Shown here piece after piece: positions 1 to 9,011 of a stretch of 64,000 nt of DNA. The position numbers were made by a program, and so were the translations under genes. This stretch comes from an uncultured Ectothiorhodospiraceae bacterium. GTDB taxonomy: Bacteria > Pseudomonadota > Gammaproteobacteria > S012-40. The stretch covers positions 1 to 64,000 of the forward strand of contig CALZJE010000007.1 in assembly GCA_945787715.1 (NCBI GenBank), written 5' to 3'. The stretch's first letter is position 1; every line of letters starts with the position of its first letter. The notes under the pieces were generated by a model. That model saw only the letters and a list, made by a program, of their open reading frames with translations, had not been told where the DNA came from and searched no databases.

Positions 1-1
1 G

Positions 2-499
2 TTGCGCATTCCCATCTTCGTCCTTGTGATTGCATCATTTGTTACCATTGTTGAGCTATCAATGAATGCATTTCTTCATGAGCTTTACCTTATCCTCGGT
101 ATTTTTATTCCACTAATTGTGACTAATTGCGTCATCATCGCCCGTGCGGAATCATTCGCCTCTAAAAACAACGTTAAAGCATCTTTTGTCGACGGTCTCA
201 CAATGGGACTTGGTTTTACATCCGTTCTTTTGCTCCTTGGCGCTATGAGAGAAATTATTGGCCAAGGCACGCTATTCTCTCAAGCACACTTGATGTTTGG
301 TGAAAGCTTTAGAGACATGCAAATTATAGTAGTTGAAGATTACAGCGGATATTTGCTCGCCATGTTACCTCCGGGAGCTTTCATTGCTCTGGGATTATTA
401 CTTGCGCTTAGAAATATCATTGAAACAAAACGATTAAATTACCTGGCGAAAGTTGAAAAACCGGCCACAATCGCAGACGATATATCACCGATAAAATGA
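2..499 (+). CDS. rsxE: Rnf/Rsx electron transport complex subunit E, 5' end cut off by the window
   Basis: This is the C-terminal 165 residues of an RnfE/RsxE integral membrane subunit. The Rnf complex couples ferredoxin and NADH redox chemistry to ion pumping across the inner membrane, or, in enteric bacteria, keeps SoxR reduced. The visible part has several hydrophobic helices and the family segments LGIFIPLIVTNCVIIARAE and DGLTMGLGF. The family is about 230 residues long, so about 65 residues lie upstream of base 1; the TTG at position 2 is a codon inside the gene, not a start. The stop overlaps the nth start by four bases (ATGA), the usual rnfE-nth arrangement. Confidence 0.93.
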   Translation: MRIPIFVLVIASFVTIVELSMNAFLHELYLILGIFIPLIVTNCVIIARAESFASKNNVKASFVDGLTMGLGFTSVLLLLGAMREIIGQGTLFSQAHLMFGESFRDMQIIVVEDYSGYLLAMLPPGAFIALGLLLALRNIIETKRLNYLAKVEKPATIADDISPIK

Positions 500-1134
500 A
501 TAAGGTAAAACGTGCAGAAATTTTTAAACGCTTAAAAGCTGAAAATCCCAAACCGACGACAGAACTGAATTACACGACACCCTTTGAATTATTAATAGCC
601 GTTCTTTTATCTGCACAAGCCACAGATGTGAGTGTAAACAAAGCAACCGATAAACTTTACCCTATCGCGAATACACCAGAGGCCATTCTTAAACTGGGCA
701 TTAATGGACTAAAAAATTATATCAAAACAATCGGCTTATTTAATACTAAAGCCGAAAACACCATTAAAACCTGCAAAATACTCATTGAAAAACATGGTGG
801 TGAAGTCCCTCAAACAAGAGCCGAGCTAGAATTTTTACCCGGTGTTGGTCGAAAAACAGCGAACGTTGTTTTAAATACCGCTTTCGGTCACCCTACCATC
901 GCTGTAGATACCCATATTTTTCGGGTTAGTAACAGAACAAAAATTGCTCCGGGTAGAAATGTCGTCGAAGTAGAGCAGAAACTATTAAAATTCATCCCCG
1001 AAGAATACAAACTCGATGCTCATCATTGGTTGATATTACATGGTCGCTATGTCTGCACAGCTAGAAAACCACGTTGTGGTGCATGTGTGATTGAAGATCT
1101 ATGCGAGTTCAAAGACAAAATCGACAACGAATAG
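496..1134 (+). CDS. nth: Endonuclease III, base-excision repair DNA glycosylase/AP lyase
   Basis: Endonuclease III removes oxidised pyrimidines and nicks the resulting abasic site. The 212-residue protein has the expected length. It carries the helix-hairpin-helix LPGVGRKTANVVL with the catalytic lysine, the catalytic aspartate in VDTHIFRVSNR, and a C-terminal four-cysteine cluster spaced C-x6-C-x2-C-x5-C that binds a [4Fe-4S] cluster. The ATG overlaps the rnfE stop, which suggests translational coupling. No lesion is visible, in contrast to recG about 1 kb downstream. Confidence 0.97.
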   Translation: MNKVKRAEIFKRLKAENPKPTTELNYTTPFELLIAVLLSAQATDVSVNKATDKLYPIANTPEAILKLGINGLKNYIKTIGLFNTKAENTIKTCKILIEKHGGEVPQTRAELEFLPGVGRKTANVVLNTAFGHPTIAVDTHIFRVSNRTKIAPGRNVVEVEQKLLKFIPEEYKLDAHHWLILHGRYVCTARKPRCGACVIEDLCEFKDKIDNE

Positions 1135-1307
1135 AGGCGCAACAACTCTTTTTACTTTTTCCGAATTAAAGCTTAATGGGTTATCTATTTATCCCTCCAA
1201 AATAGGTCTCGTTTCAGACAAGAAATTTAAGTCTGTTTATCCTATAATTTACTTCTAGCAATTTTTCAATGTAACCAATTAATTCAATCTTCTTCGAGGT
1301 TTTTAAT

Positions 1308-1739
1308 ATGCTTTTTTCTCATGATCGTAACGAGTTACGCCAGATTTTTTTCTCTGCTTGGCAAAAACATGAGAACAATCTAACGCTAGAACCCATGGAT
1401 CAAGTCATCGTAAATGTTCTAATCCTACACCCCGAATACCACTCTTTTTTCAGCAAGCCTGATAATATAAATAAAGATTTTTCACCCGAGTTAGGCCAAA
1501 CAAACCCGTTCCTCCACTTGGGAATGCACATCGGAATTCACGAACAACTAACTATTAATCAACCCAGCGGAATTAAGGATAAGTACAATATTCTGATGGA
1601 TAAAATGACAGACCCACACGAGGTTGAGCACGTAATGATGGACTGCTTGGGAGAAATGATATGGCGGGCACAAAGAGAAAATCTCCCACCAGATGAGAAT
1701 GATTACAATAGCTGCTTGTTGGAAGCGATTAATAAATAG
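1308..1739 (+). CDS. DUF1841 family protein
   Basis: A 143-residue soluble protein that I recognise as DUF1841, a small family of proteobacterial proteins with no assigned function. It begins MLFSHDRNELRQIFF and has the conserved middle NPFLHLGMHIGIHEQL with several histidines, followed by an acidic, histidine-bearing stretch (DPHEVEHVMMDCLGEMIW). The histidines could suggest metal binding, but that is only inference. It sits alone after nth and is followed by a clear hairpin terminator at 1745-1770. Confidence 0.85.
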   Translation: MLFSHDRNELRQIFFSAWQKHENNLTLEPMDQVIVNVLILHPEYHSFFSKPDNINKDFSPELGQTNPFLHLGMHIGIHEQLTINQPSGIKDKYNILMDKMTDPHEVEHVMMDCLGEMIWRAQRENLPPDENDYNSCLLEAINK

Positions 1740-1744
1740 AGAAA

Positions 1745-1770
1745 AAAAGCTGCAACACTGTGCAGCTTTT
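1745..1770. terminator. Bidirectional rho-independent terminator
   Basis: A 9-bp perfect stem (AAAAGCTGC / GCAGCTTTT) with an 8-base loop, with an A-run on one side and a T-run on the other. It lies between the converging DUF1841 gene (plus) and the small gene at 1774-1998 (minus), so it can end transcription from both sides. Confidence 0.85.
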
Positions 1771-1773
1771 CAA

Positions 1774-1998
1774 TTAATAGCTAAATTCTTCTTCCGCTTC
1801 CTTATTCAAATTATTATGTCTCATCAGTTTCAGACAATCCCATTCCTGCCTGTTGATGACATGTTTACTTCCATCAATATATTCAATCACCATATCGCTA
1901 ATGCCATTTGAATCATATGATGCTAAGCGAACTTTGAATAACTGTCCGGTCAGATTGGTGTACCAATTGTTTATTATAGGATCTTGTTGTGTGTGCAT
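1774..1998 (-). CDS. Small conserved hypothetical protein, possibly DUF6763-like
   Basis: A 74-residue protein starting MHTQQDPIINNWYTNLTG. I chose the ATG at 1998 because a good ribosome binding site (GGGAG) lies 7 bases upstream. The open frame continues to a TTG at 2076, but no binding site precedes that codon. The pattern NWYxNLTGQLFKV...VIEYIDGSKHVI...EW resembles small acidic gammaproteobacterial proteins such as DUF6763, with an N-terminal beta-rich fold; this is a pattern match from memory. Function is unknown. It ends just beyond the shared terminator and is divergent from the damaged recG. Confidence 0.6.
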   Translation of the reverse strand: MHTQQDPIINNWYTNLTGQLFKVRLASYDSNGISDMVIEYIDGSKHVINRQEWDCLKLMRHNNLNKEAEEEFSY

Positions 1999-2169
1999 AA
2001 AACGGCTCCCGTTTACGTCCCTTTTTAGGTTGAATATAATATCAGGGGACAACTTTAAAATCAGCTCAATTTTCAATCTATTGCCGACGATTTTAAACTC
2101 GAATGTTTTATTTTTCCTTATGGCAATGGAGTAATTATTCTGATCAACTCATAAATAATTGTGAATAAA

Positions 2170-3950
2170 CAGCATTGACAATAAAATCAACACACTACAC
2201 CCGATAACCACATCGTCTAAAATACCCGTGAAAGTACAAACAAAAGAACAAGACAATAATAATCTAGATCAACAAACGCTCGTTACTCGTTCGGGTTACT
2301 GATGGCTCTGGGTTTATTCAATTACGTTTTTTCTATTTTTCAAAATCAGTTGAGAACAATCTTTCCAATAAAAAGACAATTCAATGCTATGGCGAGATTA
2401 GAAGAGGCCCAGATGGGTTGGAAATCGTACACCCAGAATACCTGCTCACAAATGAGAAAAAAAACTCATTACTGCAAGATAAACTAACACCAGTTTACCC
2501 GATAACAGAGGGTGTACCACAAAAATCACTCCGAAAAATTATAGATCAAGCTATTTTAAAACTTTCTAAAGAGTCATATTCATTTAATGACCTGATCCCC
2601 CGCCAGCTCATCAAACCTTTAAAACTACCATCTTTAAAAAATGCGATATTTGAACTACACAACCCTTCCCCGACGACAGACAAAAGTATATTTCTTAACG
2701 CGAAACACCCCGCACAAAAACGTCTAATTCTGGAGGAGCTGCTGGCTCATCACCTAAGCATGCGGCAACTTCGCAGTGAAGTACAATCTAACAGTGCACC
2801 GGCATTTTCCTCATCATCTAACCTGTTAGATACATTTAAAGCTCAGCTACCATTCCAGCTCACCAATGCTCAATCACGTGTCATAAAAGAAATTCAGGAC
2901 AATGTTTGCTGTTCGACACCTATGCTACGCTTAGTCCAAGGTGATGTCGGTAGCGGCAAAACAGTAGTAGCCATGGCTGCAGCACTACAAGCCGTTGAAG
3001 CTGATTATCAAGTGGCTTTTATGGCACCCACTGAAATGCTGGCAGAGCAACACTTTGAAAATATTTCCAACTGGACAGAGAAGCTGGATATAAACACTGG
3101 GTGGTTGTCAGGAAAAGTCAAAGCTAGCCAGCGCAAATCAACGCTTGAACAACTACTCATCGGCGAAATACAGATTCTAGTCGGCACACATGCGTTATTT
3201 CAATCTGAAGTGAAATATCAGAAACTCGGTTTGATTATTATTGATGAGCAACATCGTTTTGGCGTGCATCAACGCTTAGCACTAAAAGAAAAAGGCTTTG
3301 GCGGTGGCACCCCGCATCAGCTCATCATGACAGCCACCCCAATACCAAGAACATTAGCGATGACAGCTTATGCGGATTTGGATCTCTCTGTTATCGACGA
3401 ACTGCCAAAAGGACGACAAGGAATTGATACTGTAGTCATTCCGGAACAACGCAGAGAACAAATTATTCAACGTGTCAACGAAGCGTGCAATTCAGGACGA
3501 CAAGCATATTGGGTATGCCCTGTCATAGAAGTCGGCGTCGATGTTCCCAACGCCAGTTTAATGATTATCGACAATGCTGAAAGACTAGGTTTATCGCAAC
3601 TTCACCAACTACGTGGTCGCGTAGGTAGAGGCAGTATTAAAAGTAGCTGCGTTTTATTGTACCAAGGTAAACTTTCGAAAGTCGGCAAAGAACGCTTATC
3701 AATAATGCGGGAGACAAATGATGGATTTGCCATTGCTGAAAAAGATCTTGAAATTAGAGGGCCGGGAGAACTTTTAGGCACAAAACAGACGGGTTTGCTA
3801 CAATTGCGCATCGCTGATATCACACGTGATCAATACTTATTTCCAATCGTGGAAGATTTAGCCAATAAAATAACAACACATTACCCTGAGAATATTCAGC
3901 CACTCATTAATCGATGGCTCAATCATGGCCTGCAATACGGAAATGTTTAA
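2170..3950 (+). pseudogene. recG: recG, ATP-dependent DNA helicase, degraded
   Basis: RecG is a roughly 690-residue helicase that remodels stalled forks and branched DNA. Here a 510-codon frame (from a TTG at 2418) matches RecG from the VHPEY segment onward, with Walker A GDVGSGKT, DEQHRFG, TATPIPRTLAMT and QLRGRVGRG. Three lesions are visible. (1) The frame extends upstream without a start through recognisable wedge-domain sequence (LLVRVTDGSGFIQLRFFYF) to a TAG at 2265; more wedge-like sequence (INTLHPITTSSKIPVKV) continues in another frame, implying a frameshift near 2260-2280. (2) The first 40 or so residues are absent. (3) WVCPVIEVGVDVPNAS joins two sites that in Escherichia coli RecG are about 60 residues apart, which removes motif IV and most of motif V. 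A helicase without these is unlikely to work. Confidence 0.85.
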
Positions 3951-4504
3951 TGCATTACAACTCAGAACCGGTTTGGCACAACGCTAAACCCTTTTTTACC
4001 CACCAAGCTTCCAAAAACCTGAAGAGCTGGATAGTTGAAAGAGGATCTTTAACTCAACGGCTGATAAAAAGTTGCGAAGATTTCAGAGTCGAAGTTTTTG
4101 ATGAGTTTTGGGGGAAACCTGATCTGTCAGAGCAAAAACAACTGCAACAGCCAAATAATAAACTCTGTTTTATTCGAGAAGTCCATCTTTTTTGCGGAGA
4201 CGAACCAGCAATTTTTGCCAGAACAGTTATCCCCCAAAACACATTGAGGGGAGAGCTGCAAAAACTCACTCAACTTGGCGCTCAATCTCTGGGCTCAGTA
4301 TTGTTTGCCAACAATCACATTCAAAGAGGCGCAATAGAGAGTTGTTGTGTAAATAAATCTCACAATATCTATCATCAGGCGCTCTGTTACTCCCATTTTT
4401 TTGATCACCAAGTATGGGCACGCAGATCACCATTTTATTTAAAAAACAAACCTTTATTGGTCAGCGAATATTTTCTGCCAGTTATTGAGAAATTTTCATT
4501 GTGA
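3950..4504 (+). CDS. ubiC: Chorismate pyruvate-lyase
   Basis: UbiC converts chorismate to 4-hydroxybenzoate and pyruvate, the first committed step of ubiquinone synthesis. I place the start at the ATG overlapping the recG stop (TAATG), giving 184 residues; an in-frame ATG at 3914 would add 12 residues inside recG. The arginine in FIREVHL and the glutamate in VSEYFLP match the known substrate-binding residues, and the DEPAIFARTVIP segment is typical. The stop overlaps the ubiA GTG start, so ubiC and ubiA form a coupled pair. Its translation may depend on ribosomes leaving recG, so the end of the damaged recG frame may be kept for that reason. Confidence 0.92.
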   Translation: MHYNSEPVWHNAKPFFTHQASKNLKSWIVERGSLTQRLIKSCEDFRVEVFDEFWGKPDLSEQKQLQQPNNKLCFIREVHLFCGDEPAIFARTVIPQNTLRGELQKLTQLGAQSLGSVLFANNHIQRGAIESCCVNKSHNIYHQALCYSHFFDHQVWARRSPFYLKNKPLLVSEYFLPVIEKFSL

Positions 4505-5382
4505 ACACCCAAACCTTACTGAATCCTAAACAACGGCTACACGAATATGGTTTACTCATGCGCATTGATAAACCTATCGGGATATTATTGCTGCTTTGGC
4601 CGACCTGGTGGGCACTTTGGGTGGCGGCAGAAGGCTTTCCTGATCTTTTGGTGTTTATCGTATTTACCGCCGGTGTGTTTCTTATGAGATCAGCAGGATG
4701 TGTTATCAACGATTATGCTGATCGAAATATTGACGGACAAATTGAACGCACAAAGAATCGCCCACTGGCACAAAAACGTATAAATCCCAAAGAAGCGTTG
4801 CTTCTTTTTGCAGGATTGGCTCTCACAGCTTTTATTCTCGTATTATTTATGAACACTAAAACCATTGCCATGTCTTTTATTGGCGTTTTACTCGCAGGCA
4901 GTTATCCATTTATGAAGCGTTTTACTCACCTACCTCAATTGGTTTTAGGTATTGCGTTCGCCTGGTCAATCCCCATGGCATTTGCCGCACAAACAAATTC
5001 AGTTCCACTAGTGGCCTGGCTACTTTTTATTGCGACAATCTGCTGGACAGTGGCTTACGATACAATGTATGCAATGGTGGATAGAGAAGATGATTTAAAA
5101 GCGGGTGTTAAATCAACCGCCATTTTGTTTGCAGAACATGACAAGCTTATCATTGGTATTTTACAAGCAGCAACATTGCTTCTGCTATTTACCGTCGGTA
5201 TTTATCTTGGATTGAGTAACTTATACTATATCGGACTTTTAGTTGCGGCAGGCTGCGCAGTTTATCAACAATTATTGATTAAACAACGTAACAAGAAAAA
5301 GTGCTTCGTCGCTTTTTTAAACAACAACTGGTTTGGCTTGGCTGTTTTTGCCGGCTTTTTTGGCCATTATCTCATTCAATAA
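4501..5382 (+). CDS. ubiA: 4-hydroxybenzoate polyprenyltransferase
   Basis: UbiA attaches the polyprenyl tail to 4-hydroxybenzoate in the inner membrane. The 293-residue protein has about eight hydrophobic helices and both aspartate-rich motifs: NDYADRNID near residue 70 and DTMYAMVDREDD near residue 190, which bind the magnesium-diphosphate. The start is a GTG overlapping the ubiC stop. Substrate and pathway match its partner ubiC; later ubi genes (ubiH and ubiI) lie at 33.7-36.1 kb in this window. Confidence 0.96.
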   Translation: MNTQTLLNPKQRLHEYGLLMRIDKPIGILLLLWPTWWALWVAAEGFPDLLVFIVFTAGVFLMRSAGCVINDYADRNIDGQIERTKNRPLAQKRINPKEALLLFAGLALTAFILVLFMNTKTIAMSFIGVLLAGSYPFMKRFTHLPQLVLGIAFAWSIPMAFAAQTNSVPLVAWLLFIATICWTVAYDTMYAMVDREDDLKAGVKSTAILFAEHDKLIIGILQAATLLLLFTVGIYLGLSNLYYIGLLVAAGCAVYQQLLIKQRNKKKCFVAFLNNNWFGLAVFAGFFGHYLIQ

Positions 5383-5597
5383 ACTTTCACTTACACATTG
5401 TATTCCTTTGTTTTTAAAAGAGAGTTTCACGATATCAAATTTTTCTGCAATAGTAACAGTGAAAACGAACTCAAAATACTCATTTACTTCGTGTAAACTT
5501 CGTTTTTTCAATCGTTTATGCCTTGCTAGAACGAACACTGTTTTTTCGCACCAGGGTCTCTGTTAATTTGTTTTTTTACAAAAAGTAGTTTTAATTC

Positions 5598-6578
5598 ATG
5601 ACTGGAATTTACGAAATTGCCGCTATTCTCGCTGGCTTTGGTTTGCTCATTTGGGGCGCCGATAAGTTTGTTGATGGTGCTGCAGGTCTGGCACGCACTT
5701 TAAATGTATCAACTCTCATTATTGGATTAGTAATCGTTGGGTTTGGAACCTCTGCACCAGAAATGTTAGTTGCTGGTGTAGCAGGATGGGAAGGAAACAC
5801 GGGCCTCGCAATCGGTAATGCATTAGGCTCCAATATCACTAATATCGCCCTGGTACTTGGTGTAACGGCAGTTATTACGCCACTAATTGTTCAATCACAG
5901 CTACTCAAACGTGAACTTCCGGTGTTATTTTTAATTATGGCAGTAGTGCTAGTACTCTTTTTGGACAAAGAGCTAAGCTTCCTTGATGGCACTATTTTAC
6001 TTTTTGGGTTTGTTGCATTTGTTGCATGGATGGTTCACCTCGGCAAGCAAAGCCAGCAGAATGACCATGACCCCATGGAAGATGAATTTGAAGAAGAAAT
6101 TCCGGATAAGCTTCCAATTGGCAAAGCAATCTTTTGGGTTGTCACTGGTTTAATTGTATTGCTTGTTGGTGCCCGTCTGGTAGTCTGGGGTTCTGTTTCT
6201 ATTGCTCAGTCTATGGGGATTAGTGATTTAGTGATAGGCTTAACCGTTGTTGCAATTGGCACAAGCTTACCTGAGTTAGCGACAACAATAACAAGTGCCC
6301 GCAAAGGTGAACATGATATCGCCATTGGTAATATTATTGGCTCCAACATGTTTAATCTTCTAGGAGTACTAGGTATCCCCGCAGTTATCCACCCGGAAAT
6401 ATTTGAAAATGAAGTGCTCATACGTGATATGCCAGTTATGATTGCGCTTACAATTGCACTCTTTTTCATGGCCAGAGGGATTAATGGTGACCACGGCAAG
6501 ATTACTCGTGCAGGAGGCGTTTGCCTTGTTTCAATATACGTAGCTTATATGGGATTGCTTTTTTATATGTCGACGTAA
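5598..6578 (+). CDS. yrbG: YrbG-type calcium/sodium antiporter
   Basis: A member of the CaCA cation exchanger superfamily, 326 residues, with two homologous halves of about five membrane helices. The alpha-repeats are clear: GFGTSAPEMLVA with GNALGSNITNIALVLG in the first half, and AIGTSLPELATT with GNIIGSNMFNLLGVLG in the second. An acidic cytoplasmic linker (residues 155-170) joins the halves. yrbG commonly heads the kdsD-kdsC-lptCAB cluster, as here. The ion carried cannot be decided from sequence. Confidence 0.93.
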   Translation: MTGIYEIAAILAGFGLLIWGADKFVDGAAGLARTLNVSTLIIGLVIVGFGTSAPEMLVAGVAGWEGNTGLAIGNALGSNITNIALVLGVTAVITPLIVQSQLLKRELPVLFLIMAVVLVLFLDKELSFLDGTILLFGFVAFVAWMVHLGKQSQQNDHDPMEDEFEEEIPDKLPIGKAIFWVVTGLIVLLVGARLVVWGSVSIAQSMGISDLVIGLTVVAIGTSLPELATTITSARKGEHDIAIGNIIGSNMFNLLGVLGIPAVIHPEIFENEVLIRDMPVMIALTIALFFMARGINGDHGKITRAGGVCLVSIYVAYMGLLFYMST

Positions 6579-6643
6579 TATGAGCCCACTGTGTCGACTG
6601 CACCAAAAGCCAATATCAGATTGATTAAATATAGGAATATTAA

Positions 6644-6850
6644 ATGACATCACTATCCTTAACTGTTCTAAATGTAAAATGTGAAGGTTGTGTCAGCAAT
6701 ATCATTAATGGCTTAAGCACTATCGATAGTATTGAAAATGTTGACGTTGATGTAAATGCGGGAATTGTAAAAATTACTGGCACGAATCTGGATGAATCTA
6801 ATATTACGAGCAAGTTAAGTGAATTAGGATATCCAGAAAGCAGCCTATGA
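6644..6850 (+). CDS. Small heavy-metal-associated (HMA) domain protein, CopZ-like
   Basis: A 68-residue single HMA domain with the metal-binding pair Cys13-x-x-Cys16 (VKCEGCVSN) and the usual beta-alpha-beta-beta-alpha-beta pattern. Such proteins bind Cu(I) or Zn(II) and pass it to P-type ATPases. The site lacks the methionine of the classical MxCxxC loop (here NVKCEGC). It is inserted between yrbG and kdsD and shares ATGA with kdsD, so it is probably translated together with an LPS gene. No copper ATPase lies nearby. Confidence 0.85.
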   Translation: MTSLSLTVLNVKCEGCVSNIINGLSTIDSIENVDVDVNAGIVKITGTNLDESNITSKLSELGYPESSL

Positions 6851-7875
6851 ATATTGTATTAAACGAAGTTATGCCATTTAATCCAAACAGAGAAAAACGA
6901 GCAGCCTCTCCTAAAGCGCTGAAAGATATGGGGAGAGCCGTTTTAGAAACTGAAGCAGCAGCGATCAACTTGCTTTTACCTCGCATCAACGATGACTTTG
7001 TAAAAGCCTGCCAAATCATGCTCAACTGCACAGCGCGAATTGTAGTGACGGGCATGGGCAAGTCTGGTCATATCGGCGGCAAAATAGCGGCAACATTAGC
7101 CAGCACAGGTAGCCCTGCATTCTTTGTTCACCCAGGAGAAGCCAGTCATGGCGATCTAGGTATGATCACATACCAGGACGTTGTATTAGCAATTTCCAAT
7201 TCGGGTGAAACAGACGAACTACTGACAATTTTACCGATTATTCAACGTCTTGATGTCCCGCTAATTGCAATGACGGGCAATCCAAACTCAACATTAGCAA
7301 AATCTGCAACTGTTCATATAGATGTCAGTGTTGAAAAAGAGGCCTGCCCACTCGGTTTAGCGCCAACGGCCAGCACAACAGCAACACTAGCAATGGGAGA
7401 TGCACTTGCCGTTGCGCTATTAGAAACTCGAGGCTTTACGGCTGAAAATTTTGCACACTCTCATCCTGGGGGATCGCTAGGTCGACGGTTATTGATTCGA
7501 GTATCGGATATAATGCATACAGGGAATGCCATTCCAGTGGTATCTGAAGATGCAATGGTTAGTGAAGCTCTGTTAGAAATGACCAAAAAAGGCCTCGGAT
7601 TTACAACGGTGGTTGATGACAACAACTTGGCTATAGGAATGTTTACTGATGGTGACTTACGTCGACTATTAGATACACCAAAAGATTTCCGAAACATGAA
7701 AATCACTGATGTTATGATTAAAAACTGCATGACTATCCAGGCTGAGCTACTTGCAGCACAAGCGCTAGAAATCATGCAAAGCCAAAAATTCAATGCCTTC
7801 CCAGTAGTTAATCAGCATAAAGCGCTGGTGGGCGCAATAAATATGCATGATTTACTACGAGCCGGATTTGTCTAA
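6847..7875 (+). CDS. kdsD: Arabinose-5-phosphate isomerase
   Basis: KdsD interconverts ribulose 5-phosphate and arabinose 5-phosphate, the first step of Kdo synthesis for lipopolysaccharide. The 342-residue protein has an N-terminal SIS domain (GMGKSGHIGGKIAATLASTG, ISNSGETDELL, GLAPTASTTA) and two C-terminal CBS domains (from about residue 215). The annotated start gives a slightly long N-terminus for the family (usually about 325 residues), so an internal start is possible. The start overlaps the HMA gene stop; kdsC follows after two bases. Confidence 0.96.
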   Translation: MNIVLNEVMPFNPNREKRAASPKALKDMGRAVLETEAAAINLLLPRINDDFVKACQIMLNCTARIVVTGMGKSGHIGGKIAATLASTGSPAFFVHPGEASHGDLGMITYQDVVLAISNSGETDELLTILPIIQRLDVPLIAMTGNPNSTLAKSATVHIDVSVEKEACPLGLAPTASTTATLAMGDALAVALLETRGFTAENFAHSHPGGSLGRRLLIRVSDIMHTGNAIPVVSEDAMVSEALLEMTKKGLGFTTVVDDNNLAIGMFTDGDLRRLLDTPKDFRNMKITDVMIKNCMTIQAELLAAQALEIMQSQKFNAFPVVNQHKALVGAINMHDLLRAGFV

Positions 7876-7877
7876 CA

Positions 7878-8399
7878 ATGGAAAATATTTTAGAAAGAGC
7901 AAAACTCATTCAATTAGTTATTTTTGACGTTGATGGCGTACTAACTGATGGTCGACTCTATGTAACCGATGGCGGAGAAGAGATCAAAGCCTTTCACTCT
8001 CGAGATGGGCACGGCATGAAAATGTTGCAAGGAACTGGCGTGCACATCGCTATTATTACCGGCCGCACATCAAATATAGTCACCCATCGAATGAACGAGC
8101 TCGGGATAGAGCATGTATATCAAGGTAAAAAAGATAAGTATCCAGCCTTTATTCAGTTGATTGAAAAGCTAGCGCTTGCTCCTGAAGCAGTTGCATATGT
8201 TGGCGATGATGTTGTTGATCTTCCAGTGATGAAGCATGTCGGCCTTGCTGTTGCTGTACAAGATGCACATGATTGGGTCAAAAAACACTCACATTGGCAA
8301 ACACCAAGCAATGGCGGGCGAGGTGCTGCAAGAGATGTTTGTGAATTGATCATGGAGGCGCAAGGGAATTTAAACGCTGTACTTGAAAAATATATTTAG
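7878..8399 (+). CDS. kdsC: Kdo-8-phosphate phosphatase
   Basis: KdsC removes phosphate from Kdo 8-phosphate. The 173-residue HAD-fold protein lacks a cap domain, as this tetrameric family does. The catalytic motif is FDVDGVLTDG (nucleophile Asp and acid/base Asp), followed by ITGRTSNIV (motif II), a lysine in GKKDKYPAF and the metal-binding YVGDDVVDLPV. It is two bases downstream of kdsD and forms an operon with it and with the lpt genes. Confidence 0.96.
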   Translation: MENILERAKLIQLVIFDVDGVLTDGRLYVTDGGEEIKAFHSRDGHGMKMLQGTGVHIAIITGRTSNIVTHRMNELGIEHVYQGKKDKYPAFIQLIEKLALAPEAVAYVGDDVVDLPVMKHVGLAVAVQDAHDWVKKHSHWQTPSNGGRGAARDVCELIMEAQGNLNAVLEKYI

Positions 8400-8438
8400 C
8401 TCAAATAACTCATGAAATATTCAGGCTAGCACCTCTTC

Positions 8439-9011
8439 ATGCAAATAATATCCAGTTCAAAACGAACAACAATATTGATCATTTGTGGCGCAATTTTAGG
8501 ATTTATATTGCTCCAATGGGCAAGCGAGACAACCCAACATTCCGATGAATTAGTTTCTGAGCAAACAGAGGAATCTCCTGACTACTTTATGAGAAACTTT
8601 GCTGTCATCACAACAAGAGAAGATGGCAAGGTCTATCAACGATTAAGAGGTGAAGAGCTCAACCATTATAAAAGTGGTTTAACGCAAATCGAAGAACCCA
8701 AACTAAAACTCAACACTAAAAAACAAACTGTTTGGCAGGCGAGTGCAAATCACGGAGAAGTCACAAATCAAACGGAGCTTACACTTGACGGCGAAGTTAG
8801 TATTGAACAAACTAACAACAAATTTAGACAAGTTTATATCTCAACGAAACAGTTAACCATTAATATGCAATCAAATACAGCAAAATCAAGCTCGCCAGTA
8901 ACTGTTACAACTGATAATGGCGTGATAAATGCCAATGGAATGTTTGCAGATTTAGAACAACAACATGTCCAACTATATTCCGGGGTGAAAGCTGAGTATG
9001 TCAGCAAATAA
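8439..9011 (+). CDS. lptC: LPS export protein LptC
   Basis: LptC is the bitopic inner-membrane protein that receives lipopolysaccharide from LptBFG and hands it to LptA. The 190-residue product has one N-terminal membrane helix (residues 9-28, TTILIICGAILGFILLQW) and a periplasmic beta-jellyroll region with family segments YFMRNFAVITTREDGKV and LDGEVSIEQ. It overlaps lptA by 14 bases. Sequence conservation is low in this family, so position in the cluster supports the call. Confidence 0.92.
   Translation: MQIISSSKRTTILIICGAILGFILLQWASETTQHSDELVSEQTEESPDYFMRNFAVITTREDGKVYQRLRGEELNHYKSGLTQIEEPKLKLNTKKQTVWQASANHGEVTNQTELTLDGEVSIEQTNNKFRQVYISTKQLTINMQSNTAKSSSPVTVTTDNGVINANGMFADLEQQHVQLYSGVKAEYVSK

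Noticed and set aside
2302-2487. A 61-codon plus-strand frame overlapping the start of recG
   Set aside because: The same bases read in the RecG frame give clear wedge-domain sequence (RFFYF, YGEIRRGPDG), so this frame is a shadow.
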